Positions 1-8,695 are shown, counted from the first letter of the stretch. The stretch: 64,000 bases of DNA from Niabella aurantiaca DSM 17617 (GCF_000374125.1 NZ_KB893637.1:310001-374000); one strand, 5' to 3'. Translations and numbers: made by a program. The notes: generated from the sequence alone by a model not told the origin.

Positions 1-742
1 TAAATGCCGTGTGCCCCACATGATGGAAGTAGGAAGAAAAATCACGGGCAAACTTTCCCCTTGTTTCGTGGTTGCCGCGTACATAAACAAAAGGAATGTT
101 TTTGGCGAAGCTATCGGTACAGGGAATGAGCATATGATCGATGATCTGTTGTTCATTGGTCTGGTAGTCAAAAACGTCTCCGTTAAAAAAGACAAAGTCT
201 CTTTTAGCGCCCTGATCCAGGCCCAGCAGGTGGGGAATAGATTTGGGCCGGTCGTGGATATCGTTCAGCATGACGAAGGAAACACTGTCTTTGGCCGTAT
301 CCGTATTGGTGAACTGCTCAGTATTGCCCGATAGGGTTTCTCCGTAAGTGAGCTTATAAGGCTGGAAGTCTTTTATTTCCTTCGAAGCGATTTTGTAATG
401 ATAAGTGGCTCCCGGTTTCAGGTTGTTCAGGGTAACGCAATTGATCCTGCCTGCGGGTTTTAATCCCAGCTCGCTTTGGCCAAATGCTTTTTGATCCAGC
501 GCATCTGCCGAGGGGCCGTATTCGACCCAGCTGGAAGCGTTTTTATTGGTGATCCATAAAATGGAGATACTGTTACCGAAGTTTGTCTGTAAATAGGGCC
601 CCGCAACGATCTTGAAATTTTCATCCTGCCGGTCGATCCCGGCGGCAAGTGCCTTTTGAGGATGTAGCAGCGCCATTCCTCCAATGGCCAGACCACCTTT
701 TAAAAAGGAACGCCTGTTCGCTTTGAGTGCATGCTCTTTCAT
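1..742 (-). CDS. Exported calcineurin-like metallophosphoesterase, 3' part cut by window edge
   Basis: The start at 742 gives MKEHALKANRRSFLKGG, a twin-arginine (Tat) signal (RRSFLK) followed by a hydrophobic stretch ending near ALA, so the folded protein is probably exported. Residues about 35-135 resemble the fibronectin-like N-terminal domain of purple-acid-phosphatase relatives (AGPYLQ, WVEYGP, PGATYHYKI). The catalytic metallophosphoesterase core follows, with D-x-H (NDIHD), GDxxD (NGDVFD) and GNHE (VRGNHE) metal-binding motifs in the expected order. The reading frame is open to base 1, so 247 codons are visible and the C-terminal metal ligands lie outside the window. The family hydrolyses phosphomonoesters or diesters; the substrate cannot be told from sequence. 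It appears to be a single transcription unit. Confidence 0.85.
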   Translation of the reverse strand, partial: MKEHALKANRRSFLKGGLAIGGMALLHPQKALAAGIDRQDENFKIVAGPYLQTNFGNSISILWITNKNASSWVEYGPSADALDQKAFGQSELGLKPAGRINCVTLNNLKPGATYHYKIASKEIKDFQPYKLTYGETLSGNTEQFTNTDTAKDSVSFVMLNDIHDRPKSIPHLLGLDQGAKRDFVFFNGDVFDYQTNEQQIIDHMLIPCTDSFAKNIPFVYVRGNHETRGKFARDFSSYFHHVGHTAF

Positions 743-970
743 GACAATAGTTGAGTTGATGATTGTTGGCAAAATTGGGGGATTTATTTCTCTTTTCGTA
801 AAGAATCTCTGCAATTAACTGCAAGGGAACCGCAAAGGAATCTGTAAGTGGCGGCTACGATGAAATAACGGCTCCTTAGAGTAAGGAGATCTTTGCGGGC
901 TTCGCGTTAAGGAAAGGCCAGGTTGCGCCCGCTAAACCTTTGCGCCGTTGCGTGAAACAAAACCACCTTG

Positions 971-1186
971 TCAGATCTCCAGCATGGTTTGCTTCAATTC
1001 TTCGTAATCTTCTTCGGAAATGGCGATCAGGTATGCAAAGGATCCGTTAGAAAATCTGCTTTTGATGAGCTGTGAAAGATATTGTTCCGGTGTTTCCGGA
1101 ATGTTTTTTTCTGCGGCATGTAGAAACACATAGGAGAGACTATTGTTAATGTGATCAGGCTGAACTACAAGTTTGTAGTAGTACAT
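971..1186 (-). CDS. Small protein of unknown function (71 aa)
   Basis: This 71-residue acidic protein starts MYYYKLVVQP and contains EEDYEELKQ near its end. It has no signal peptide, membrane segment or known motif that I recognise. In its favour are a TAnnTTTG-type -7 box (TATCTTTG on the minus strand, 1203-1210) about 16 bp before the ATG and the absence of any competing gene. It lies between the metallophosphoesterase and tRNA-Arg, all on the minus strand. No function can be assigned. Confidence 0.55.
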   Translation of the reverse strand: MYYYKLVVQPDHINNSLSYVFLHAAEKNIPETPEQYLSQLIKSRFSNGSFAYLIAISEEDYEELKQTMLEI

Positions 1187-1202
1187 AAGCAGAAATTTTT
1201 GG

Positions 1203-1210
1203 CAAAGATA
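1203..1210 (-). promoter_or_regulatory. Candidate -7 box (TATCTTTG) for the 71-aa gene
   Basis: It matches the Bacteroidota -7 consensus TAnnTTTG. Transcription would begin about 10 bp before the ATG at 1186. No clear -33 TTTG is visible. Confidence 0.4.
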
Positions 1211-1250
1211 ATGGAAATGGCGAATCTGTTTTCGAAGTTGAGACGGCCGG

Positions 1251-1280
1251 AAAACAAAAAAGCACAGCGTAAAACTGTGC
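1251..1280 (-). terminator. Intrinsic terminator after tRNA-Arg
   Basis: On the minus strand a perfect 6-bp stem GCACAG/CTGTGC with a 7-nt loop is followed by TTTTTTG. It begins 6 nt after the tRNA 3' end. Confidence 0.8.
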
Positions 1281-1285
1281 TTTTG

Positions 1286-1357
1286 TAGCCTCGACAGGAA
1301 TCGAACCTGTATCTGGAGCTTCGGAAACTCTTATACTATCCATTGTACTACGAGGCC
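1286..1357 (-). tRNA. tRNA-Arg (anticodon CCG)
   Basis: The 72-nt cloverleaf folds with acceptor GGCCTCG/CGAGGCT (G-U closing pair), D stem GTAC/GTAT, anticodon loop TTCCGAA giving anticodon CCG, and T arm ACAGG-TTCGATT-CCTGT. The discriminator base is A and CCA is not encoded. The anticodon stem has an A-C mismatch at its outer pair and a U-G at the inner one. It reads the CGG arginine codon. A -7 box (TATATTTG, minus strand, 1409-1416) lies about 50 bp upstream. Confidence 0.92.
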
Positions 1358-1443
1358 ATCTTGTCTTTCAAAAATCTTCTTCCGGAGGAGGTTTTCTCAA
1401 CCGGCCGGCAAATATAAAGAACTTTATTACAATTCGGGCAGAT

Positions 1444-2034
1444 TTATTGCACATGCTGAAATAAACCCGCAGCATTTGATGCAAATATCTTAATGGCGAT
1501 GGCCAGCAGGATCACACCAAAAAATTTCCGGATCGCGATCAACCCGCTCGGACCTAATAGTTTTGCAAGCCGGGCAAGGGATTTCAGCACAATATAAATG
1601 ATCAGCAGGTTCAGGATGATAGCAATCAAAATGGTCACTTCCTTGTAATTCGCCTTTAAAGACATGATGGTGGTGAGCGTTCCGGAACCGGCAATAAGGG
1701 GAAACGCAAGGGGAACCAGCGTTGAAGCTTTCACATCGCCGTCTGATTTAAAAAATTCCACTCCAAGCACCATTTCCATGCCCAGGATGAAAATTACGAT
1801 CGACCCGGCGACCGCAAAGGACTTTACGTCCAGTCCCAGCACATTCAGGATGGGTTCTCCCAGGAAGAGGAACAGGATCATCAATGAGCCGGCAATAACG
1901 GTTACTTTAAACTCACAGATGCCGCCGATCTTATTCTTCATGGAAATAAGGATGGGGATGGATCCAATGATATCGATAATGGCGAAAAGTGTAAACGTAA
2001 CGGTAAGTATGGCCTTGTAATTCAGTGAATCCAT
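1444..2034 (-). CDS. MarC family integral membrane protein
   Basis: This 196-residue protein is almost entirely hydrophobic, with about six predicted membrane segments. It has the MarC/UPF0056 layout: an N-terminal FALFAIIDIIGSIPI-like segment (here TLFAIIDIIGSIPILISM), a central PLAFPLIAGSGTLTTI segment, and a last helix ending IKIFASNA. The length matches the family's usual 190-220 residues. MarC proteins sit in the inner membrane and have no settled transport substrate; the old link to multiple antibiotic resistance is not supported. A -7 box (TACCTTTG, minus strand, 2051-2058) lies just before the ATG, leaving a very short leader. Confidence 0.85.
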   Translation of the reverse strand: MDSLNYKAILTVTFTLFAIIDIIGSIPILISMKNKIGGICEFKVTVIAGSLMILFLFLGEPILNVLGLDVKSFAVAGSIVIFILGMEMVLGVEFFKSDGDVKASTLVPLAFPLIAGSGTLTTIMSLKANYKEVTILIAIILNLLIIYIVLKSLARLAKLLGPSGLIAIRKFFGVILLAIAIKIFASNAAGLFQHVQ

Positions 2035-2071
2035 GCTTATGGTTTTCCTGCAAAGGTAATTTGTTGCGGGT

Positions 2072-2090
2072 ATAAAACCGCCCGGGGCGG
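2072..2090 (-). terminator. Intrinsic terminator of the cobalamin-riboswitch operon
   Basis: On the minus strand, CCGCC-CCG-GGCGG forms a GC-only stem followed directly by TTTTATA, starting 3 nt after the stop codon of the ATP pyrophosphatase gene. Confidence 0.75.
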
Positions 2091-2092
2091 AG

Positions 2093-2806
2093 TTACTTAT
2101 TGCTTAAATGAAGATGCCGGAAGCTGACCTGCCGGCTTTCGTCTTCCGGCGACGGAAATGACCGGTTAAAAAAACCGGCGGTCTGGTATGGTACCGGCCG
2201 GGCAAAAACAGGTCCCGCATAACAAAAGCTGTGGTATTCGCCGTTTTCACCACAAGGATCAGCGGATGCCGGAAAAGAAGCAACAAGGGCCGGAGAAAGA
2301 GGGTGCCCGCAAACCTCCGGATGCAGCATGGAGCCGTTAACGCAGCAGATAACGGCTTTAAACCCCGATTCAAAAAAGTTGCGCAGGTAGGCACCGGTGT
2401 CAATGCCCCACAATGGAAAAAGCCCCGTCATGCCCGCCTGCTGCAGCTGTTGTTCCCGGTATCGGCGCAGATCGTTTAAAAACAGGTCGCCAAATGCCGC
2501 GGTCCGGATCCCTTCCTGTTTTACACGCATACATACCCGCAGCATTTCTGCTTCATAGCTGCGGCTGTCTGCACCCACGTATATTTTCAACAGGGGAATG
2601 CCCGTCTGCCGGGCCTGGGCGGTGATGAGGCCCTCCGGGATCTCGTGCATCGATGACCGGCCGGCCTCATTAAAAACAGTAAGCAGGTACCTTATTTCAT
2701 ACCGGCCGCTTTGCTGCAGCCGGTACAGGCTGTATGCGGCATCCTTTCCACCACTCCAGTTGAGCACTACCGGATTTTTTTGAAGAGGGGCCTTTTGCTT
2801 TTCCAT
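2093..2806 (-). CDS. Dph6-like ATP pyrophosphatase (adenine nucleotide alpha-hydrolase superfamily)
   Basis: This 237-residue cytoplasmic protein has the PP-loop motif SGGKD (VLNWSGGKDAAYSLYRL, residues about 15-32) that binds ATP and releases pyrophosphate. The rest resembles the Dph6/diphthine-ammonia ligase branch (AFGDLFLNDLRRYRE, FPLWG, GADSRSYEAEML). Diphthamide is made only in archaea and eukaryotes, so the bacterial reaction must differ and its substrate is unknown. The gene lies 42 bp downstream of the cobalamin-riboswitch-controlled TonB receptor and is followed at once by a terminator. It is therefore probably co-regulated by vitamin B12, which suggests a role in corrinoid salvage or remodelling (inference). 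Confidence 0.75.
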   Translation of the reverse strand: MEKQKAPLQKNPVVLNWSGGKDAAYSLYRLQQSGRYEIRYLLTVFNEAGRSSMHEIPEGLITAQARQTGIPLLKIYVGADSRSYEAEMLRVCMRVKQEGIRTAAFGDLFLNDLRRYREQQLQQAGMTGLFPLWGIDTGAYLRNFFESGFKAVICCVNGSMLHPEVCGHPLSPALVASFPASADPCGENGEYHSFCYAGPVFARPVPYQTAGFFNRSFPSPEDESRQVSFRHLHLSNK

Positions 2807-2848
2807 ATATTGTATGCTGTTGCTGCGGTATGACCACGGGCCTGCCTT

Positions 2849-4723
2849 TTATAACTGAAACCGGATGCCGGCGCGGAAGGCCCTGCCCCATACAGAATAG
2901 CCTTTTGTTTCGTAGTAGTCTGCATTCAGCAGGTTGGTGACCTGCATAAATGTTTTGAGTTTTTGCTCCAAAAAGCCGTATTCGGCGTAGGCGTCCCAGA
3001 GTGTATAGGCATTCAGATCCACGTTTGCCCCTTCAAAAGCGTCGGGGGCATAATAGAGATCTTTGCGTTTCCCGTAAAAATTAATATTGGAGCTTACGTA
3101 CAGGGCCGGCAGGACCTGGTAGCCCACAGAAGCGCCGAAACTGTTCCTGGGACGTTTGAACAGGTTGTTATAGGTTGTATCTTTTCCACTTTGTGTGGCA
3201 GTGGTCACCGTGCCTTCCACAAAGGTGTAAAACAGTTTTATGGTTATGGGATCGATCGGCTTCAGCGTTGTTTCCAGCTCGATACCGCGATCTTTCTGTT
3301 TGTTGTAATTAACGTATTGGAAATTCTGATCGAAAGTGATGATATCTTTTGTGTTCCTTAAGAACCCAACGATCCGCGCATCTGCTTTTTTATGCGCAGC
3401 CGTGTATTGTACACCTGCTTCAAAGGTCTGGGAGGTCTCGGGTTTCAGATCCGGATTGGCACCAAAAGAGCCATACAGCTCTGACAGGGAAGGCGCGCGA
3501 AAGGCTGTACCAAAATTGATAAATAATTTCACCTGTTCGTTGATCAGGTAAGAGGGATTGAGCGAGTAGGTAAAATTGTTCCCGAACTTGGAGTGGTTGG
3601 TCAGCCTTCCGCCCGCTTCGAGGTAAAAGCCACCCAGGTCCCGGAGAAAAAAGGAGATGTAGGGACTGATCACTTTGCTAAGCGTGTCGGGTGTCGTATT
3701 GTTGGGTGCTTTCATTTCCGTTTCGTCGTACCGAAGTCCCGCCAGTGCCTGTACAAAACGCTGCAGGTCCAGCCGGGTATAGACCTCGGCTGTTTTCTTG
3801 TTCCCGTTGTATTCTTTTACAAAGCCATCGGGATATTTCCGATTCACTTCATCGTAGGAGAACAGCCCGGTAATGCTGCCTTTGTCAAAATGATACACGC
3901 CCTGACTTCCTGCTGAAAGCAGGCCGGAGCGGAACCGGTTTTCGCCGGGAGTGAAAACGTTACGGGCATAGCTGCTTTTGAAATAGGCGTACCTGAAAAA
4001 GGGTTTGATGTGAAAATCCCGGGTTATGGCCCCGTCAATATCCATGCTGACAGCATTCCGCAACATGCCGTTATTCGGAAAGTTCTGGGTGCCCAGGGTA
4101 TCTTTTGCTTCCGGAATCCCTCTTGTTTCATCATGCACGAACGAGATGGCGTAGCTGCTTTCCCCAAAACTCCCGTTCAGACCGGCGTTGGCCTTCAGGC
4201 TGTGACGGGATCCATAGGAGATGCCTCCTGCAAGATTTGCGGACCGGCCGCTTCCTTTTTTAGTGATGATATTGATGACACCCGCCACGGCGTCCGACCC
4301 ATACAGCGTACTCTGTGCACCTTTTAAGATCTCGATGCGCTCGATCTGGTCAAGGGACAGCATCCGAAGGTCAAACGCTCCGCCAACGCCCGTGGGGTCC
4401 ATCACCGGTACCCCGTTGATGAGGATGGCGGTATAGGCATTGTGTGCGCCCCGCATAAAAACGCTTTTATCTTTACCCGGGCCGCTGCCGGCCCCGTTTA
4501 CGATGATGCCGGCCTGTTCGTTCAGGAGCTGGGGCAGTTCTTTGCCACCCGCTTTTTCAAGTTCTTCTTTTGAAATAATGGTGACCACTTTCCCGGTTTC
4601 ACTTAGTTTTTTGGGAAACCGGGTTGCTGTAATGGTCACGTTGTCCATGGACACGGAGTCTTCCTGTGCTGCCAGCAGGCTGCTGCTAATGATAGCAGCC
4701 ATCATTAAAATCGTCTTTCTCAT
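2849..4723 (-). CDS. TonB-dependent outer-membrane receptor, BtuB-like (cobalamin/corrinoid uptake)
   Basis: The 624-residue protein has an Ala-rich signal peptide ending near LLAAQ. A plug domain follows (residues about 28-150: ATRFPKKLSETGKVVTII, GVPVMDPTG, LKGAQSTLYGSDAVAGVINIITKKG), then a beta-barrel ending in the aromatic RAGIRFQL. The length equals that of E. coli BtuB and other siderophore/cobalamin receptors, and it lacks the extra N-terminal domain of SusC proteins. The leader carries a cobalamin riboswitch, which makes corrinoids the likely ligand. It would import them across the outer membrane using TonB energy. No btuCDF genes are present in the window, so inner-membrane uptake must be encoded elsewhere. 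The Dph6-like gene follows in the same operon. Confidence 0.88.
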   Translation of the reverse strand: MRKTILMMAAIISSSLLAAQEDSVSMDNVTITATRFPKKLSETGKVVTIISKEELEKAGGKELPQLLNEQAGIIVNGAGSGPGKDKSVFMRGAHNAYTAILINGVPVMDPTGVGGAFDLRMLSLDQIERIEILKGAQSTLYGSDAVAGVINIITKKGSGRSANLAGGISYGSRHSLKANAGLNGSFGESSYAISFVHDETRGIPEAKDTLGTQNFPNNGMLRNAVSMDIDGAITRDFHIKPFFRYAYFKSSYARNVFTPGENRFRSGLLSAGSQGVYHFDKGSITGLFSYDEVNRKYPDGFVKEYNGNKKTAEVYTRLDLQRFVQALAGLRYDETEMKAPNNTTPDTLSKVISPYISFFLRDLGGFYLEAGGRLTNHSKFGNNFTYSLNPSYLINEQVKLFINFGTAFRAPSLSELYGSFGANPDLKPETSQTFEAGVQYTAAHKKADARIVGFLRNTKDIITFDQNFQYVNYNKQKDRGIELETTLKPIDPITIKLFYTFVEGTVTTATQSGKDTTYNNLFKRPRNSFGASVGYQVLPALYVSSNINFYGKRKDLYYAPDAFEGANVDLNAYTLWDAYAEYGFLEQKLKTFMQVTNLLNADYYETKGYSVWGRAFRAGIRFQL

Positions 4724-4869
4724 TTTTGTTGATTTTAAAATGACTGCTCCCGGTGGAAATAGAATAGTAGAAGATTGTTGAAGCAGGAACGTTGTATGGT
4801 TGCCTGCAAAACACCACTAATATTGTACTTTTCTCCCGAAAGCTGAATATTGTTTTTCCCGCAGATGCG

Positions 4870-5068
4870 GACATGGTTCTGGCAGGTCTTCTGGCTCGGC
4901 CTTGTTCAAACCTTCCCATTCCGCGTTCAGCGGAACAGTGGCATATACATGAACAACTTTCTCCTTTATCCTTTTTTCAAAGGGGCGGAGGTGGCCTTAC
5001 AGCTACGGGGATAGCGCCGGACTTTCACCGGACTTCCCTTTTCATTCCCGCAGGGCGGGAAACCAGAT
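4870..5068 (-). promoter_or_regulatory. Cobalamin (AdoCbl) riboswitch
   Basis: On the minus strand the leader contains the conserved core GGTGAAAGTCCGGCGCTATC, then CCGTAGCTGTAA, and near the 3' end the B12 box AGCCAGAAGACCTGCC (4881-4896). The 5' GGTTT (about 5062-5066) can pair with AACC after the B12 box to close P1. It sits 150 bp upstream of the BtuB-like receptor start. Known riboswitches of this class repress uptake genes when cobalamin is plentiful. Confidence 0.95.
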
Positions 5069-5074
5069 CCGGTG

Positions 5075-5082
5075 CAAAAGTA
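5075..5082 (-). promoter_or_regulatory. Candidate -7 box (TACTTTTG) for the riboswitch transcript
   Basis: This is a TAnnTTTG match on the minus strand. It would place the transcription start within a few bases of the 5' edge of the cobalamin riboswitch, which supports both calls. An ATGATGCGTATCAT palindrome lies just upstream. Confidence 0.55.
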
Positions 5083-5227
5083 AGGAGCTGGAATGATACG
5101 CATCATTTTTTTTAGTAATTTGCCCGCAAGCAGGTTATTCCCTTTCAGCAATACGCGGTTTGGTTTCAGGCACCCGGGCCCGGTGCGGCCAACCAGCAAT
5201 AGCCAGAACTTAAAAAAAATATTCCAT

Positions 5228-5752
5228 ATGGATGATGATGATTTTTTTGGAGCGGAAGGCGAGGAGTGGAAACCCTTTCACCGGTTGCAGCGTCAACTGG
5301 CAAAAAAAGCGCGGGAATTATTACACCTGATCATGAGCCTGGAAGCCAGCTTTGAGATCGGTGAAAAAGAGCGGACGCATCCGGTGCACCTGATGATGGA
5401 GAATATTTCTGTTACCAGTGCCAAACTCAGCGGGGCCAAAGTGCTGTATGACGTATATCATGCGCTGATGGAAAATGCCGTGCTGGTGAAAGTGAATATG
5501 ACGGAGCTGAAGGTGCAGCTGTTTGCAGCCGGTGAATTTTACAAGGGCGACAAGGAATACCTGGATATAATAAAAGAAGAGGTGGAGTCTTTCCGGCTCC
5601 TGTTTATCCAGTGGATAAAGACCTTTGATAAAAGCAAAGATTACCCGGATGACTGGCATCTGTTCAACGATCCGGCCGATTTTCCACCGGATGATGAAGA
5701 CGGGGATTTTGATCCGCGTGATTTTTTGCCGGGTGCAGATGGAGGTGATTAA
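5228..5752 (+). CDS. Conserved-looking acidic protein of unknown function
   Basis: The protein is 174 residues long starting from MDDDDFFGAE at 5228. An earlier in-frame start at 5093 would overlap the divergent riboswitch promoter region and adds a low-complexity, non-protein-like segment, so it was not used. The sequence is helical and charged (VHLMMENISVTSAKLSGAKVLY, with EEVESFRLLFIQWI), and ends in an acidic tail rich in Asp and Pro (FPPDDEDGDFDPRDF). There is no signal peptide and there are no membrane segments, so it is probably cytoplasmic. I do not recognise the family. It lies between the divergent B12 operon and the TolC-type gene. Confidence 0.65.
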   Translation: MDDDDFFGAEGEEWKPFHRLQRQLAKKARELLHLIMSLEASFEIGEKERTHPVHLMMENISVTSAKLSGAKVLYDVYHALMENAVLVKVNMTELKVQLFAAGEFYKGDKEYLDIIKEEVESFRLLFIQWIKTFDKSKDYPDDWHLFNDPADFPPDDEDGDFDPRDFLPGADGGD

Positions 5753-5839
5753 TGGGCAATAACCGGATGACCATTCTTGCGCGTAGCTATATTTCTTTGT
5801 AAACCCGGTTGTTGCATCCTGTTTTTTGTCTTTTTCGTC

Positions 5840-5847
5840 TATTTTTG
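5840..5847 (+). promoter_or_regulatory. -7 box (TATTTTTG) directly before the TolC-like gene
   Basis: It is a perfect TAnnTTTG match ending 4 nt before the ATG at 5852, so transcription would start at or next to the start codon. No well-spaced -33 TTTG is present. Confidence 0.45.
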
Positions 5848-5851
5848 TGAA

Positions 5852-7285
5852 ATGAAGAATACATTACTGGTATTAACAGCTTTGGGAATGGCAACTGCTG
5901 GCAGGGCCCAGGATAAATGGAGCCTGGAACAATGCGTGGCATACGCGGTGTCGCATAATATATCGGTAAAGCAGGCCGATGTACAGGCCCGCGTGGACCG
6001 GCTGACGCTGGAGCAAAGCAAAGCTGCATTGTATCCGACAGCCAACACACAGCACAGTATGGGGTACCAGTTCGGGCGATCCATTGACCCTACCTCCAAC
6101 CAGTTTACGACCAATGAGATCCTTTTTGCGAATCATTCGGTAAATGTAAATGCGGACCTGTTCAACTGGTTCAGAAAGCGAAATACGGTGGCAGCCAACG
6201 ATTTTGCTTATGAAGCAAGCGTGGCCAGGTTTGATAAGGCCCGTAACGATGTGGCGCTGAATGTAGCCAATGCATATCTGGCGGCATTGCTGTCGAAAGA
6301 GCAGATCAACGCAGCCCGTGTACAGCTGCAGCAAAGCCGCGAGCAGCGGGATAATGTGAACAAGCAGGTGGAAGCGGGTGCGCTCCCCGAGCTGAATCTT
6401 GCGGAAATGGAAACGCAACTGGCCAACGACAGCGCTACGCTGATCAACGCCCGGGCGGATCTCAGGTTGCGGCTGCTGCAATTGCAGGCCCTGCTGAATC
6501 TGGATGCGGCTGATGCCTTTGATGTGCAGTCACCCCCGGTGGACAGCATCCCGGTAGAGCCCCTGGCCGAGCTGGAGCCTGCAGTTGTGTTTACCTCGGC
6601 CCTGGAGAACCTGCCCCAGCAAAAGATCAACGAATTGAATGTAAAGGCTGCTGTTAAGAATGTATTGGCGGCAAAAGCGGCGATGTATCCTTCGATCGGG
6701 TTGTTTGGGGGGCTGGACTCCCGGTACTCCAATGCGCAAAAGCTGCTGCCTTCCAACTACCAGGATGGGGTGCTGCCCATCGGTTTTGTAGACATCAACG
6801 GAACGAACTACGTGGTAAACAGTAAGGAAAAGATACCGACCGGATTTACCAAGAACACCTATTTCCGGCAGCTGAGCAATAACTTCAGCCAGAACCTTGG
6901 CATTAGTCTGAGCGTGCCGATCTTTAACGGCCACCAGGCCCGTACCGGCTGGAAAAAGGCAAAGCTGAACGTGGAGTCGCAGCAACTATCGCAGGAGCAG
7001 GATGCCCAAACATTAAAGCAGGATATCTACCAGGCGCATACCAATGCCGTGGCAGCCATTGAAAAATACAATGCTGCCAGGATCGCAGTTACATCGGCCC
7101 AGAAGGCGTACGATTTTGCCCGGAAGCGGTTTGAAGTGGGATTGCTGAAACCGATCGACCTGATCACGAACCAGAATAATTTGTTTAAAGCAAAGATAAA
7201 TATGCTTTCAGCTCAGTATGATTACGTGTTTAAACTGAAATTGCTGGAGTTTTACAAAGGGCACGGTATTAAATTACATCATTAA
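5852..7285 (+). CDS. TolC-family outer-membrane efflux protein
   Basis: The chosen start (MKNTLLVLTALGMATAGRAQ) gives a clean Sec signal peptide; an upstream in-frame start at 5777 would put a second hydrophobic stretch in front of it. The 477-residue product has the two repeated OEP halves of TolC: WSLEQCVAYAVSHNISVKQAD near the N-terminus, paired helical regions (AYLAALLSKEQINAARVQL at about 140-160; AHTNAVAAIEKYNAARIAV near 400) and FEVGLLKPIDLI near the C-terminus. TolC proteins form trimeric outer-membrane exit ducts for tripartite efflux pumps or type I secretion. The membrane-fusion protein gene follows after 26 bp. Confidence 0.88.
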   Translation: MKNTLLVLTALGMATAGRAQDKWSLEQCVAYAVSHNISVKQADVQARVDRLTLEQSKAALYPTANTQHSMGYQFGRSIDPTSNQFTTNEILFANHSVNVNADLFNWFRKRNTVAANDFAYEASVARFDKARNDVALNVANAYLAALLSKEQINAARVQLQQSREQRDNVNKQVEAGALPELNLAEMETQLANDSATLINARADLRLRLLQLQALLNLDAADAFDVQSPPVDSIPVEPLAELEPAVVFTSALENLPQQKINELNVKAAVKNVLAAKAAMYPSIGLFGGLDSRYSNAQKLLPSNYQDGVLPIGFVDINGTNYVVNSKEKIPTGFTKNTYFRQLSNNFSQNLGISLSVPIFNGHQARTGWKKAKLNVESQQLSQEQDAQTLKQDIYQAHTNAVAAIEKYNAARIAVTSAQKAYDFARKRFEVGLLKPIDLITNQNNLFKAKINMLSAQYDYVFKLKLLEFYKGHGIKLHH

Positions 7286-7311
7286 TCAGACATCCTGTTT
7301 AAAATTTGATC

Positions 7312-8685
7312 ATGAAAAAAAAATGGAAACGTATTTTGCTGGTAGTCGCCGGCTTGGTTGTATTGCTGGTTTTGTTTGCACTGTTTTCCAATAAAGATAA
7401 GGGGCTTATAAAGGTTTCAGCTGAAAAGGCAGCGATCCGGTCGATCACGGAAACCGTAACGGCCAGCGGGCAGATCTACCCGGAGTACGAGGTCAAGATC
7501 AGTCCCGATGTAAGCGGTGAGATCACGGATTTGACTGTTCAGGAAGGCGACAGTGTAAAAAAAGGTCAGGTGCTGGCCCGGGTATATGCAGATAATTATG
7601 CGTTGGACCGGGATGAGGCCTCCGCCCGCCTGGGTCAGTCGCAGGCCAACGTAGCAAACAGCGAAGCTGCATTGGGTGCTCAGAAAGCGACCCTGGAACG
7701 GGCGCAGCAGGCTTATGACCGCAACAAACGGCTGTATCAGGATCGGGTGATCTCCAAGGCAGAATTTGAGCAATATGAAACGGACCTTGCATCGGCCAGG
7801 GCCAATTATAATGCGAGCCTTCAGAATATACGCAGCCTGCAGGCGGGTGTGCGCTCTTCCCAAACGGGGTTGGTAGCGGCCAATAAAGTGCTGGGCCGGG
7901 CCACCATCGCTTCACCCATCAGCGGGATCATTTCTTCGCTGAAGGTCGAAAAAGGCGAGCGCGTGGTGGGTACCGCGCAGATGGCAGGTACTGAAATGAT
8001 GACGGTAGCGGACATGAATACCATGGAAGTGCGGGTGAATGTGGGGGAGAACGATATTGTAAAAGTTAGCATCGGCGATAATGCCGATATAGAAGTGGAT
8101 GCCTATAGCGGGCGCAAATTTTCTGGTATTGTTACAAAGATCGCAAGCAGTGTGAAGACATCCGTAACATCAGGCACGGCCACCAGCAATGATGTTACCA
8201 ACTATGAAGTACGCATCCGTATCGATAAAAATTCTTATCAGGATCTGGTCGATCCGGAGCATCCGAGAAAATTTCCGTTCCGGCCGGGGATGAATGCCAG
8301 CGCCGAAATAAAGACCAAGCGAAAAGAAAATATTGTTACCGTTCCGATCTCATCGGTAAATGCAAGGGTGAAGGGAAGCGACAAGAGCCTGAGCGATACA
8401 CGCAAGGAACAGGAAGCGCAGAAAGGGAATACCAATAATAACCCGGATGCCGAAAGCAGCACCGACGACATGGAAGAAGTGGTGTACCTGGTGATGAAGG
8501 ACGGGGTGGCAAAGAAGCACATCGTAAAAACGGGGATACAGGACATCAATTATATCGAAATTACCAGCGGGTTAAAGGCCGGGGATGAGGTGGTGACCGG
8601 ACCGTATAGTGCCGTTAGCCAAACGCTGAAAGATGGTACAAAAGTAAAAGTGGTTTCGAAAGAGGAGTTGTTCAAGGCAAAATGA
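7312..8685 (+). CDS. Efflux membrane-fusion (periplasmic adaptor) protein, HlyD/MacA type
   Basis: The 457-residue product has an N-terminal membrane anchor (ILLVVAGLVVLLVLFALF) followed by a lipoyl-like segment (SGQIYPEYEVKISPDVSGEI, residues about 45-70). A long coiled-coil hairpin (residues about 95-190) and the returning lipoyl half (IASPISGIISSLKVEKGERV) follow, then a beta-barrel and a membrane-proximal domain. Such adaptors bridge an inner-membrane ABC or RND pump to TolC. The insert at about 360-385, rich in Ser, Asn and Asp, is probably a flexible loop. It directly follows the TolC gene. The usual MacB-type ATPase/permease gene is missing here; an S41 peptidase gene comes next. Confidence 0.87.
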   Translation: MKKKWKRILLVVAGLVVLLVLFALFSNKDKGLIKVSAEKAAIRSITETVTASGQIYPEYEVKISPDVSGEITDLTVQEGDSVKKGQVLARVYADNYALDRDEASARLGQSQANVANSEAALGAQKATLERAQQAYDRNKRLYQDRVISKAEFEQYETDLASARANYNASLQNIRSLQAGVRSSQTGLVAANKVLGRATIASPISGIISSLKVEKGERVVGTAQMAGTEMMTVADMNTMEVRVNVGENDIVKVSIGDNADIEVDAYSGRKFSGIVTKIASSVKTSVTSGTATSNDVTNYEVRIRIDKNSYQDLVDPEHPRKFPFRPGMNASAEIKTKRKENIVTVPISSVNARVKGSDKSLSDTRKEQEAQKGNTNNNPDAESSTDDMEEVVYLVMKDGVAKKHIVKTGIQDINYIEITSGLKAGDEVVTGPYSAVSQTLKDGTKVKVVSKEELFKAK

Positions 8686-8695
8686 TCATTGGGTA

